A DNA stretch of 36,169 bases from Branchiostoma floridae (taxonomy: Eukaryota > Chordata > Leptocardii > Amphioxiformes > Branchiostomatidae). Numbering within the stretch: position 1 is the first letter of the stretch; every line of letters starts with the position of its first letter. The stretch spans positions 25,529,611 to 25,565,779 of the forward strand of contig NC_049985.1 in NCBI RefSeq assembly GCF_000003815.2, in the 5' to 3' direction. A program made the position numbers and the translations under genes. Below are positions 1-9,419 of this stretch, piece after piece. The notes beneath the pieces are model-generated. The model made no database searches. It was not told the origin of the DNA and saw nothing but the letters and a program-made list of their open reading frames with translations.

Positions 1-19
1 AGATCACACACCTGTATAA

Positions 20-138
20 TAATGCTGATGAAGATGATTATGATGAGGATGTGAAGAGGATAATGACGATAGTCATGACGATGATGACGATGATAATAAT
101 GATGAAGATGATGCTGAAGATGATGATAATGATATATA
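20..138. repeat. GAT/GAY-rich trinucleotide microsatellite
   Basis: An imperfect run of GAT, GAC, GAA and AAT triplets. It lies just upstream of the splice acceptor of the first visible exon, so it is probably intronic. No coding role is claimed. Confidence 0.75.
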
Positions 139-183
139 TGGTTAGTTTCAGCATTTGAGCAGCCTATTTTCAACATCCTTTAG

Positions 184-2971
184 GTCTGATTAGAACTGCT
201 CCTCTCAAGATGAACTGTAACAGTGACGGCAGTGGAGGTACCAACGTGGGAGGGACCAGTGGAGGGGGTGATGGCAACAATGGTAATGGAGAGGACGAAG
301 ATAGCGAGGAAGAGGAGGGCAACAATGGTTTGTTATCATCTATCTTACTGATTTATCTTGGATACAAATGGATGGTTCCTTTTATCATGCTTAACTGATT
401 TCCAATGGAGCACAAATACAGAAACATAGGGTCACATTTCCATACTGAGGCCTGCCCAAGCTGTTAGCATGAATGGAAAGTAAAACTGTATATCCAGAGA
501 CATACACAAATTGTGCTCTTGACTAATTTCTCTAATTTCTTGGTTTTCTTTGTCTTTTGTATCTTACACGATATAGGAGAATTCTTTTGACAGACCTGGC
601 GCATCCCCGTCTTATAATTAGCCAGCGAAAGGGTATGTCACCCCGTAAGGGGCAGTATAACCCCGCCGTGTGTAAACATGTGCGAACATGTGTATGGCGG
701 CTTTGAAGAGGTGACCATTGACACATGTTTCGCCATACCCTCCATTGTCATCATATATGGAGAATCCTAATAAATTAATAAATAAATAAATAAACTAGTA
801 GATGCTTACGTTTTAATGTTTCTCAGACACCTTTGTCAAAACTTCTAACTGGTGTTCTGCCTCTCACCACTATATGAAGAACAGAAGCAGCACAATTAGA
901 AGCTATGAAGGTGTCTGAGAGACATCAAAACATAAGCAATGTAAGTACCTGCTGGTTGTGTAAAAAGAATTCTTCTATATCCTATATTCTACCAACCTTG
1001 GAAAAAACTGTATCTTTTTATTTCTTCTTTTCATTCCCACAAACGGCCAAGCAGGGCACCAGTTTGGAAATGTGACCCTGACATACATGTAGCATAGGAT
1101 GTTCTGTTCAGCACCAAGGACAGGGATACATGTGCATATATGTAAGGCAAAGGTAAATAGTGTGAAGACAGACAAACCATACCTTTTTTATGTGACTAGG
1201 ATGCCTTTTTCACTTACTGTATCACAAGAATTATCCAGTACATGTATTGTGAATGCTGTAAGATTATAATTTTAGTCTAATTTCATATTTTCTACATTCA
1301 ATTTGTATATGAAATATATATGATTCACCATTCAACAACAAATTACTATCTATCTAAGTCTGATTTGAAGGTGTCTCAGAAACTACCAACTCAATCCACA
1401 TGTCTGTTGCTCAAAGGCATGATGTGATTTTCTCATTATCAATCCAATGTTTTGTTGACTTAGGAAATTGCCAGGACCAGAATAACTTCTGTGCTGACTG
1501 GGCCAGACGGGGATACTGTACCGGGAGCTATGCCACTTACATGAGAACCAACTGTCGTCAGAGCTGTGAGCTGTGCACAACTGGGACTGGGACATCTGAG
1601 GAGGATGGGGAGGAGGAGGAGGAAGGAGAGGAGGAGGAGGAGGAAGGTTTGCGACACAATTTTTACTTCTGTGAAGGAATTGGTTTGAGTGTGTCTGTCT
1701 GCCTTTGTTTGTATCAATCCTGTATCTCTCACTGAGTGTGTGTTTCAGTGCTTTTGGACATTATTGATTCGAGCGTCTGTCTGTGTATCTATGATATTTG
1801 ATATTATGGGCTTCCTGGTGGCTTTACTGCAGTAGAACATTCATTTTTTATCAACTCCTTGGTGACTTCTTTTGGTCTAACTGGTCTTTCGGTCTAAGTG
1901 TTCCTTGGCTTCAATGTTAGACAGCTGTTTGAATAAACAACCAAGACTGTACAAGTTACCACCTCTATGTATGGATGACCTGGCCAGCCTGACAGCTTTT
2001 TGGTAGTCCCCTAGATAATTTCTAACACAGACATAAGCATTAACACCTGTCCACATAGACCAGAGACCCAAGTGGTGTTATGTGGTATTTCTGGCTGTAA
2101 CTTTCTGGCTGTAACAAAGCAGGACTAACGGTTATCATCCATTCATCAAGACCGTTGATGTTTCGCTTGCTATAACTGTAGGTTCTAACTGTGAGGACGG
2201 CAACACTTAACTGTGCAAGCTGGGCCCGGCGGGGAAAGTGTCGCAGTAACCCCACTGGATGAGGGAAAATGCAAGAGGAACTGCGAATGTGTGTGGGACC
2301 ACAGGTGATTTGTGCTGAGGTTTGCCCTTCCAATAGACAGCAATCAAAAATTGGATTTGTGTGATGCTTGATTCTATAAACAGTGGGTTGTGTAGCATAA
2401 CTACTTCTGTTTTCTTACTCAATCATACTTTCTTGATACTCAATTATACATACTTTAGTAGTGATATGTGTTTGTTTACTTGTTTGTATTGCCCACCTGG
2501 CTCTCACTGGGATGGATCCCACTATTTTTTGATAAGTGTGCTGAGTTCTAGGTGTTGCTCTTGTGGGGCCTCCATTCAATCTCATTTCCGATGGACATCC
2601 CTAACAGCAGTTAGGTACACCTGAGTGAATTGAGGAAAGTGATTTAAAGGGCCTTTCCCAACAGCACAATGTCAAGAGGGCATGTCGGCGGAGGTTCAAT
2701 TCCATGTAGGTCTGGGCCAAACACCCTAACATTATGCCAAACCCGATGAAAAAAAGAACATGATCATGACAATTTGTCTGTGACTAGCAAAATTTACATA
2801 GCAGGTTGAAAATATGATTAAACCTACATAACTTCCTTTCTGTTAGGGTCAGGGTGCGCAGACAACCATCGTCACTGCCGGTACTGGTCTCAGAACGGCT
2901 ACTGCACCTCCAGGGCTGTCTACATGAATGCCAACTGTCCCAAGAGCTGTGAGAGGTGTGATGCACCATGA
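184..2971 (+). CDS. ShKT-domain protein, 3' part of gene (5' end outside window)
   Basis: Three exons can be joined: 184-327, 1464-1646 and 2847-2971, ending in TGA at 2969-2971. Acceptors are CTTTAG, ACTTAG and TGTTAG; donors are G|GTTTGT and G|GTTTGC. All junctions are phase 1, so each exon can be added or lost without a frame change. The first visible exon encodes a low-complexity Gly/Asn then Glu/Asp-rich linker. The second encodes a complete ShKT domain with six cysteines (C-x6-C-x8-C-x11-C-x3-C-x2-C, with the family's typical WARRGYC segment), followed by a Glu-rich linker. The last exon encodes a second six-cysteine ShKT domain (CADNHRHC to CPKSCERC) and stops four codons later. ShKT is a small disulfide-rich extracellular module found in secreted enzymes and matrix proteins, and named after a sea-anemone peptide. 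Here it is most likely a C-terminal module of a larger secreted protein whose N-terminal part, and any signal peptide, lies upstream. The catalytic or main domain cannot be seen, so no function is assigned. Confidence 0.8.
328..1463 (+). other. Intron of the ShKT gene
   Basis: No coding exon is seen here. It holds an AATA-rich simple repeat near 768-795, possibly the tail of a retroelement, and a short inverted-repeat element at 804-937. A related single arm (AAGGTGTCTCAGA) recurs near 1368. Confidence 0.55.
804..937. mobile_element. Small inverted-repeat element (MITE-like, 134 bp)
   Basis: The 30-bp arms at 804-833 and 908-937 are reverse complements with about four mismatches, sharing the core CTCAGACACCTT. 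Length and structure suit a non-autonomous DNA transposon or foldback element. No coding capacity is present. Confidence 0.6.
2182..2304 (+). pseudogene. Decayed ShKT exon between the two intact ones
   Basis: A good acceptor (AACTGTAG) at 2180-2181 is followed by sequence opening in the same phase as the live exons. It reads NCED, then after a shift NCASWARRGKCRSNPT, then after further shifts MRE and CKRNCEC. These are ShKT signature pieces in the right order, but spread over different reading frames by at least three small indels. It could not be translated as a domain and is probably skipped. Sequencing error is possible but would need several independent indels. Confidence 0.65.
2640..2750 (-). 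mobile_element. tRNA-derived SINE remnant
   Basis: Contains GCCTTTCCCAACAGCACAATGTC followed by a degenerate complement of a tRNA B box and GGGCCAAACACCCTAA. The same order of motifs occurs at 33530-33650. It lies in the last intron of the ShKT gene. Identification is by motif resemblance only. Confidence 0.45.
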
Positions 2972-3163
2972 AGCTTCAGGTGTGATGCACCATGAAGCTT
3001 CAGGTGTAATGCACCATGAAGCTTCAGGTGTAATGCACCATGAAGCTTCAGGTGTGATGCACCATGAAGCTTCAGGTGTGATGCACCATGAAGCTTCAGG
3101 TGTGATGCACCATGAAGCTTCAGGTGTGATGCACCATGAAGCTTCAGGTGTGATGCACCATGC
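2956..3163. repeat. 24-bp minisatellite overlapping the ShKT gene stop codon
   Basis: Eight full copies of a 24-bp unit (GTGTGATGCACCATGAAGC plus TTCAG) and a 16-base partial ninth copy. Copies 3 and 4 carry TGTAATG in place of TGTGATG. The first unit starts inside the final codons of the CDS, so the coding end CDAP-stop is iterated. Because 24 is a multiple of three, every copy presents the same in-frame TGA. One other + frame and one - frame stay open throughout, which is an artefact of the repeat and not evidence of genes. Confidence 0.92.
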
Positions 3164-3179
3164 CTAAAGTGAATCTGGT

Positions 3180-3285
3180 GTGTCACGCCGAAGAGCCATT
3201 ATACTGGCTATATTAGATACAGAAGCTGGTGTGCTACAGCAAAGGGCAGTTTTACTGCAAGATAGATATAGATACACATACAGAA
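3180..3285 (-). repeat. Two degenerate copies of a dispersed ~51-bp repeat
   Basis: Two adjacent units read on the - strand match the tandem cluster at 22930-23275. Shared pieces are GAAGCTGGTGTGCTACAGC, AAGGGCAGTTTTACTG and ATATAGATAC. Spacing is about 50 bp. Confidence 0.5.
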
Positions 3286-6165
3286 GAAGTGTGTCTACAA
3301 GATTGTCATAGTGCTTCTTGTATTAATGAAATTTATACAAATTTCATAGAATTTTATGCAAAACCGCACAAAGCACTATGCAAAAACGAATCTAGTGAAA
3401 GCACACAAAGCACAAAACAATGATATACAAATCTTATGAAACATAAATGCTTTTTGTGTATTGAGCAATTGTATGTTACATAAAATTTGTAGGAATGTTA
3501 AGGTACCCTTGTCCAAGCCGCTAGTACTCTATTTTTGAAGACTGCAATGTGAAGAACTGCTTTAAATTATAGTCATCCTTGTCTTTTCTATTAAGATTGC
3601 TTTGAGTTTTAACTTTGCATGTTACATAGAAAGCAAGCTGATGTGTGGTAAATATGGTTGACTCTTTAAGTACACTTATACTACAATTATAAGTGTTTGA
3701 TAATAAGCTAACTAGCTTTGCCAGTGGCGTATAATGTTTTACAACATGATTACCAAGAAAGGTGTGAAATTGTGTCATTTTGATTTTTGTCACTTAAATG
3801 TCAACATTGTCTCTCTAAAGACAAAATATAATGTTACATGATGAGCTTGATGTGAGGTCATTTTGAATACCTGCTTAAGACGAAAGGCATTTTATGTATT
3901 TTTGCGCATATACATGCACAGTGTATGTATTGGTTTTATTTCAATTCATTTAATCTCGGCACCAATATTGTAGGTCCTAAGGACCTTCTTGGTAACACTA
4001 CAATCTTTCTGTAGAAGCTGACTTCCTTTGGAAACAAATCATTTCACATTGTTCCTTTGTCATACAGTTTTAGGTCACAACATTTACACTTAACATGTAT
4101 GTTGCCATTTGGTACATCTAGGTGTACAGTATAGTGTGTGTGTTGTATCTATTGTAGCACTTCATGTTTCTTGATTAAATGTACAATATACCTAAGAAAT
4201 CTTCAATGTCCTGGAAAACGTCTTGCAAACAATAAAATCCGTGGAATATCAAATTGCTTTGGACAATTTTCAAACTGTAGGCATTAATGTATTGTGCTAC
4301 AAAACTAGGTGTAATGCACTCCAAAACTAAAATCAACAATAAAACTATCGGAATCAGCAAAATATATGAATTGAAACAATATTAATATCCAATGTCCATG
4401 GAAAACTTCCAAACAAACTACATCTACAGGATCTCAAAGCCCTTTGAGAATATTTTCACACTGTAGCTTTAATTATGGTGTAATTTTGGAGGACATTATA
4501 CACCTGAAATTACATTTAAAGTTAATGAGATTTGTCAAAATACACAAATTGAACAGCAAAAACAATATCCATTGCCCGAATGAAAGTTAGTATGTGACAG
4601 TTATTGACACCATAAAAGTTTATTCGTTATCTCCGTACCCTAAGTAAAGCTCTTACCAACAACCTCTGTTCCTTCTCAAGTTGAAATGACCCGTAGCCTG
4701 TGTCACGTGACACGAACGAAAGTGTGACGTCAATATCCATGGTACGTTTATTGTCATGCTTTCATGTGTGAAAGGTAGAGGAACGTACATGAGATAAATT
4801 TTTACTGGAAAAAAAGGGGACAGAAAAAAGCTAACCATAACCCAGATCTTAAATAGTGAAATCCTATAAGCAGAACTTCAGAAAAGACTAATCCAATAGC
4901 CACAACCACATCCTTCAAAACGTAGAAATGCCAAGCACAAACTTTAAAAGTACAATAATTTGACGGACACATATCCACTCTCTCTCTCGAAACGATAATT
5001 GCCATTCTCTCATTGGCTGAAGGGCTAATTGTAATGGACAGTCAGACTGGTCTATAGTTATGGAAGCCTGAAGTTAGCTCAGCAGTCAGCACACTACTAT
5101 TCTTGTGACTTTGCCCATGTAGACCAACCTGGTCCTTAACTGCGCGCCATGCCATATTACGTTACAAGAATGAAAACCAACACCCTAGTAATGTTTCAGA
5201 CATAGTTTCACGGGGCGGGTGACCTGTCATTGCGGTCACTGTCGTCAGCAGGTGGCAAACAGCGAGACGCGTGCACATTGTGATGGTGTTTGTCAAGAGG
5301 AGTGTCAGAGACTCACGCCCAGCATTCACTTAACATGATATACGTAATGAACTGTCTAGGGTTACACTATTTCCGCCTTAGAGCCGGAAATCTTTACATC
5401 CACAGGTCAATATGACGAAAACGGGACAAAATGTCCAAGATAAACGCCTTAAAACACGTCAAAAATAGCCGGAGACTGCTTGGAGAGTAAGAAATCTAGT
5501 GAAGTTCAGACTGGGGGAAACGTTATGCTGTAAAAGGGAAAATGTTCTCGATGGTTTTATGTTCCTGCTTTTCGCCGTACTGGACAGACAGTCCACCAAC
5601 TGGCAACTTTGGCTGAAGAAAGACGAAGGTGAAAGAATTATGCTGATTGGATATATATAGCTGCCCCTATGGCCCCTAAACTTAGGTTTAGTTCAAGTTC
5701 AGTCATCCATCTGTTACGCTATGAAGTCCCTCCAGATGACAGACAAGGGGTCCCTGTCTTGGAGACCAACATCTTCCTCAATCACCCTACTAAGGGTTAG
5801 GGAATGTCAACCACGTCTAGATCTTCTCTTGTCGCCGGGCTGCCAGAGAAGAACCCTTGTGGCCATCTCATCGTGACGTATCTAGCAAACTTATCTATTA
5901 GACCTACCGTGAACATTTCCCCTTTTGTATGTAATTTCGCTTGACCACAGTCTTCTGCCCGCCTTCTGCCTTGTTTCAACGGGTTAACCGCAAACGTAAA
6001 ACACGCCAGTCTCTCCCTACCAAATCAAATCTATGCTAACTCCCCCTCCCCCAGAAAAGCCATAATGATTCAACTAAAAAAAACTAGTCTATAGGTACAA
6101 ATCATAATTCACAAAACATTAAGTAGACGACATTAAGTAGAACAGAAAACAAACCCGCGTGTCGA
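3286..6165. other. Intergenic DNA, no gene seen
   Basis: AT-rich on the left, more mixed after 4650. All open frames are short, lack recognisable domains and overlap without splice-site support. The only notable signals are palindromic sites near 4700-4732. Confidence 0.5.
4700..4732. promoter_or_regulatory. Palindromic E-box plus CRE-like site
   Basis: A perfect 14-bp palindrome GTGTCACGTGACAC (4700-4713) contains the CACGTG E-box. Twelve bases later is a perfect CRE octamer TGACGTCA (4725-4732). The pairing suggests a bHLH and bZIP (CREB/ATF-type) binding region. No gene start is recognised next to it, so a regulatory role is only inferred. Confidence 0.35.
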
Positions 6166-6168
6166 GTC

Positions 6169-6480
6169 GATTGTATGTGGATGACGTCCCCAGCATCAGT
6201 TTTCATTGGTTAAAAAAAGGTTTTGACTGTACTGTAAATTGTACAAAACTTACAGCTGCGAATCGAGCAAATATATGCAGTACACTGCAAAAGAAAAACA
6301 CATCGGAAAACAGACGCCAAGTCCATTCTAATGTCAAAGAAGAAGACATGAAAGAAGAGAAACAAAGAATCTATTGTTCGGCATCATACCGTGATTTCAC
6401 AATGAAGGCAACTTTTTTGTCCAAACATTTTTACTCACACGTTTGCGTCAGTTTTTGAGGATATTGTTAACAAAATCGAA
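6169..6480 (+). mobile_element. MITE, family A copy 1 (degenerate)
   Basis: Left end carries GTGGATGACGTCC. Internal landmarks in the same order as the copies at 13726 and 23716 are TTGACTGTACTGTAAAT, GCAAATATATGC, ATGTCAAAG, CTATTGTTCGG and ATGAAGGCAACTTTTTT. The right terminal repeat is degraded. No transposase is present. Confidence 0.6.
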
Positions 6481-7500
6481 CCAAATATGGCTTATTATGT
6501 CGGAACAACATCATTGTCCGTTACTCAAATTCTTATTGCTTAGCCGTACCATGATCCAAGGTCCGCATTAATTGAAATTTTCGTATACTAACATTTATCA
6601 AGGAGTTCTGACTTAGCAATGCGCAGCACAGACCGAGGTCCGAAAAAAACGAAAACTGCAAATGTATTTCAAATCTTGAAAGCTAGCTTTGTCCATTATT
6701 AACTAAACAAAATCTAACGTTACTCATTATAGAAAAATTGGGACACTTCGTCTTCCACTGTATCAAAAAAAGCCAAGCTAAAATTTAAAAAAAGCTTAGA
6801 TCTCATTCCGTAGCAGCTCTTACTAGAAAAAAAAACCTTAAGTTTGTTCCACATGTCACCATTGTTATCTTGTATTTTCCGTTTATTCATGCTTACAATT
6901 GGTGTTAAATGGTGCAACGTACTGGCAACTCCCTTGAAAGCTAAGATCACATTTTCAAACCTCGTCCCTGTTAGGCTGTTTGCAGAAACGAACAATAAAA
7001 GTGAAACTCAACAAAAATACACAAATAATGCTCGTGACTATTTTTCCACATCTTGTGTGTTTTTCTATCATTTACTTTTCGTTCTTGCAAACTACCCGGC
7101 CAGGCCCCGATTGGGAAATGAAACCGTAGCATAAGGTTTGATGAAGATTTTGAATTTGCGCTTGAAACATTCAATAGAGTGTCAAGTATCGCTCAGTGAA
7201 GTTTATTGTTCCAATACGTGGAATGAAACTTCAGAAGTTTGCTTTCCTAAACACGCCCATTCAATTGTCCAGTGATTGTCAATGTGTACCTGCCCCGTTA
7301 GGAAATGCACCTGACTCATTCAGGTCTGTTCGAAGATGATCCCAACAAGTGCCTGTATCATGTCTCTTGATAATCTTCTTGATTCTCATGAAATCTCGTC
7401 ATTGAGAAAATGTTTTAAAGAAAGGCACATTACTTTAAAAGTGCAAGGAAATATTATTGTGGAAGATGAGATTTGAAAGATTATCTAGCAGTTTGGTGAG
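6481..7500. other. Intergenic DNA, no gene seen
   Basis: AT-rich sequence with short unsupported open frames on both strands. No domain, RNA gene or clear repeat was recognised. Confidence 0.45.
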
Positions 7501-7504
7501 GGAC

Positions 7505-7543
7505 GTCCTCGTGTCAGACGAGGACAACTATCATGACGTCATG
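7505..7543. promoter_or_regulatory. Perfect short hairpin next to a palindromic CRE
   Basis: GTCCTCGT (7505-7512) and ACGAGGAC (7518-7525) form an 8-bp stem with a 5-base loop. Seven bases on, CATGACGTCATG (7532-7543) is a perfect palindrome containing the CRE core TGACGTCA. A less AT-rich stretch follows and ends at a donor-like TTACAG|GTGGGT at 7820/7821, so this could be a promoter with an untranslated exon. That is a guess. Confidence 0.3.
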
Positions 7544-7829
7544 AGGGGAGGGAAAAGCAAACTTTCTTGACTTGTGACTGGCCCAAGTGAAGATCGTTTT
7601 GTCAGTTTTCCCCACACACTGTGTCAAACTTTTGGTCAGAATTTTTCATCTACAGCGTCTTGAAGGAAGAGGAGGGGTTGAAAGTGTCTTGGGCTGGAAG
7701 GGGGAGTAGGAAATCACGTGCAATCTTGTGTGCCTCGGCCGGCACAAAGTCCAGATCTCGACCCGATGCGAAGAGATTGACCCTTTCGACCCACCGCCCA
7801 CTTCGCCCCAAGCTTTACAGGTGGGTAGC

Positions 7830-8700
7830 TCCCGTTTTCTCTGTCTAACAATTTCCATATTTCTAGTAACTTTTATGTGTGATTTTAGGACGAATTAGAG
7901 CTTATATACAACATATAATTGAGAGAACATTGTCCAAAACTTTGGGACGACGTAACGTTAACGTTATATAAAACGTCCCGTCAAGAGTATTCGAAGCAGT
8001 TTTGTCAAGTTCAGATGACTGGGTCATGATTTTCCATCTTTGCTAAAATCCATGTTAAATTGCTAGGAACAAATATTTTCACTCTGAATGTGTCTGTGTA
8101 CTTGTACTGTTAAAGTACTACAATTTTTTTGCGTGACCATATGAGAGTTAGTTGGCCTCTCAGTCAACGGCCGATCGGTTGCAACCCACACTCTCGCTCT
8201 GCGATGAAAAAAAAAGGGCCAAACGAATTTTCCTCTTGTTTGCTCACTGTGGGCCCAACTGGGTGAACTTTTGTTGACCCACAGGTGTTTTTCAGACCGA
8301 ACGAACTAACCTTCACGCCCAAAACATGCGTCTTTCATCCACATTTACCGGTCTGCATCCAAGCCGAACCGTTGTTTGAAGTGTCCCTATACAAGTGTAC
8401 TACATGCTGCCGACTCGTATAACTCGTAATGCCCTGTTGGCGACCAATGCGGCTGACACGAGTACAGCGGGATAAATTTCAAAATTGCCCCTATTATCAG
8501 TGTATAAAATCTGGGCATGTTTACATTAAGGAATCGCTGGCTCCACCAAGCATGGTGTCATGCTGCGAGTGTTTGATCAAACCCAGTAGGGGGCGGATAA
8601 CTATACCCGTGCTCCCAATTGTCTGGGAACTGTTAATCTCTTTGCCTAACGAGCCAGAAAATCGCCTGGATTCACTTTATCTGTCTGTTTATGTTGTAGA
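7830..8700. other. Intergenic DNA, no gene seen
   Basis: No domain-bearing frame is present. The 101-codon frame at 8429-8734 has no recognisable homology, no splice or promoter support, and runs into repeat DNA. Confidence 0.4.
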
Positions 8701-8704
8701 GCAT

Positions 8705-9175
8705 GTGTTGACAAACTTAATTATCAAGCAGTGAAAATTGGTTAATCCAAATGTGTACAAAGTTTACAAACAGCCTATGATAGTCACCAGAAAGAATGAC
8801 TTAAATGAATGAATTTTACCCATGGAATCCATATTGCGATACGCTTGTAGCTACAATATGATGCTCACATAGTGCTTTCAATGTTTCACAGTCACAAATT
8901 GAATTATCAAGCATTTAAAATTGGTTAACCCAAAGGTGTTTAACAGTCTGGGTCTCAAATATAACAGTTTGGGTCTTCCATATATAAAATCCATATTGCA
9001 ATCATGACCAAAATGTCACGTTTTGAACTTTTGACAAACTTATCAAGCAGTGAAATTGGTTATCCCAAATGCGTATAAACAGCTTTAGATAGTTACAGAA
9101 TGACTTAACAGACTGGGTCTTACTCAAGCATCTATAGAAGCCATAAATATTGCAATATATAATGTCACATTTTAA
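8705..9175. repeat. Degenerate tandem repeat, about three copies
   Basis: The segment starting TTATCAAGCAGTGAAA occurs near 8719, 8906 (as TTATCAAGCATTTAAAA) and 9039. Each is followed by TTGGTTAACCCAAA-like sequence, an AACAG segment and a CATATTGCAATA-like segment. Copies are diverged and of unequal length (about 130-190 bp). Confidence 0.6.
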
Positions 9176-9239
9176 TGCTTTCTATTTTTGATTCTTGAGA
9201 AGTTTTTTTTTTTTTCATCTTGTTTCATTATTACATTTG

Positions 9240-9415
9240 TTTTCAGTTGTTTACTACTTCAAGCTACAGTCAGAACTCAAGGGGCCAATATCTATGTGGA
9301 CAGGTGGTCAATATAGGCAGGATTCTTAAATACTTATTTCAGTGTGAGAAAACTATCTAAGGGACCAGCAAAAAGTGGTCACAATGGCCAGGTGATCCTT
9401 ATGTAGGGTTTGACT
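9240..9415. mobile_element. Degenerate CAGTCAAACC-type MITE
   Basis: Contains TACAGTCAGAACTCAAGGGG at the left, GGACAGGTGGTCAATAT and AAGGGACCAGCAAAAAGTGG inside, and GGGTTTGACTGT at the right. Order and motifs match the better-preserved copy at 14329-14510. Confidence 0.55.
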
Positions 9416-9419
9416 GTTG

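Noticed and set aside
1460-1732. 90-codon - strand frame opposite the ShKT exon
   Set aside because: Shadow of the Glu-rich coding repeat, giving a poly-Leu-like translation.
2920-3186. Open frames with MHHEASGV or LHGASHLK repeats
   Set aside because: Products of the 24-bp minisatellite in non-coding frames; the real frame stops at 2971.
8429-8734. 101-codon frame in intergenic DNA
   Set aside because: No homology, splice site or promoter support; its end overlaps a degenerate repeat.
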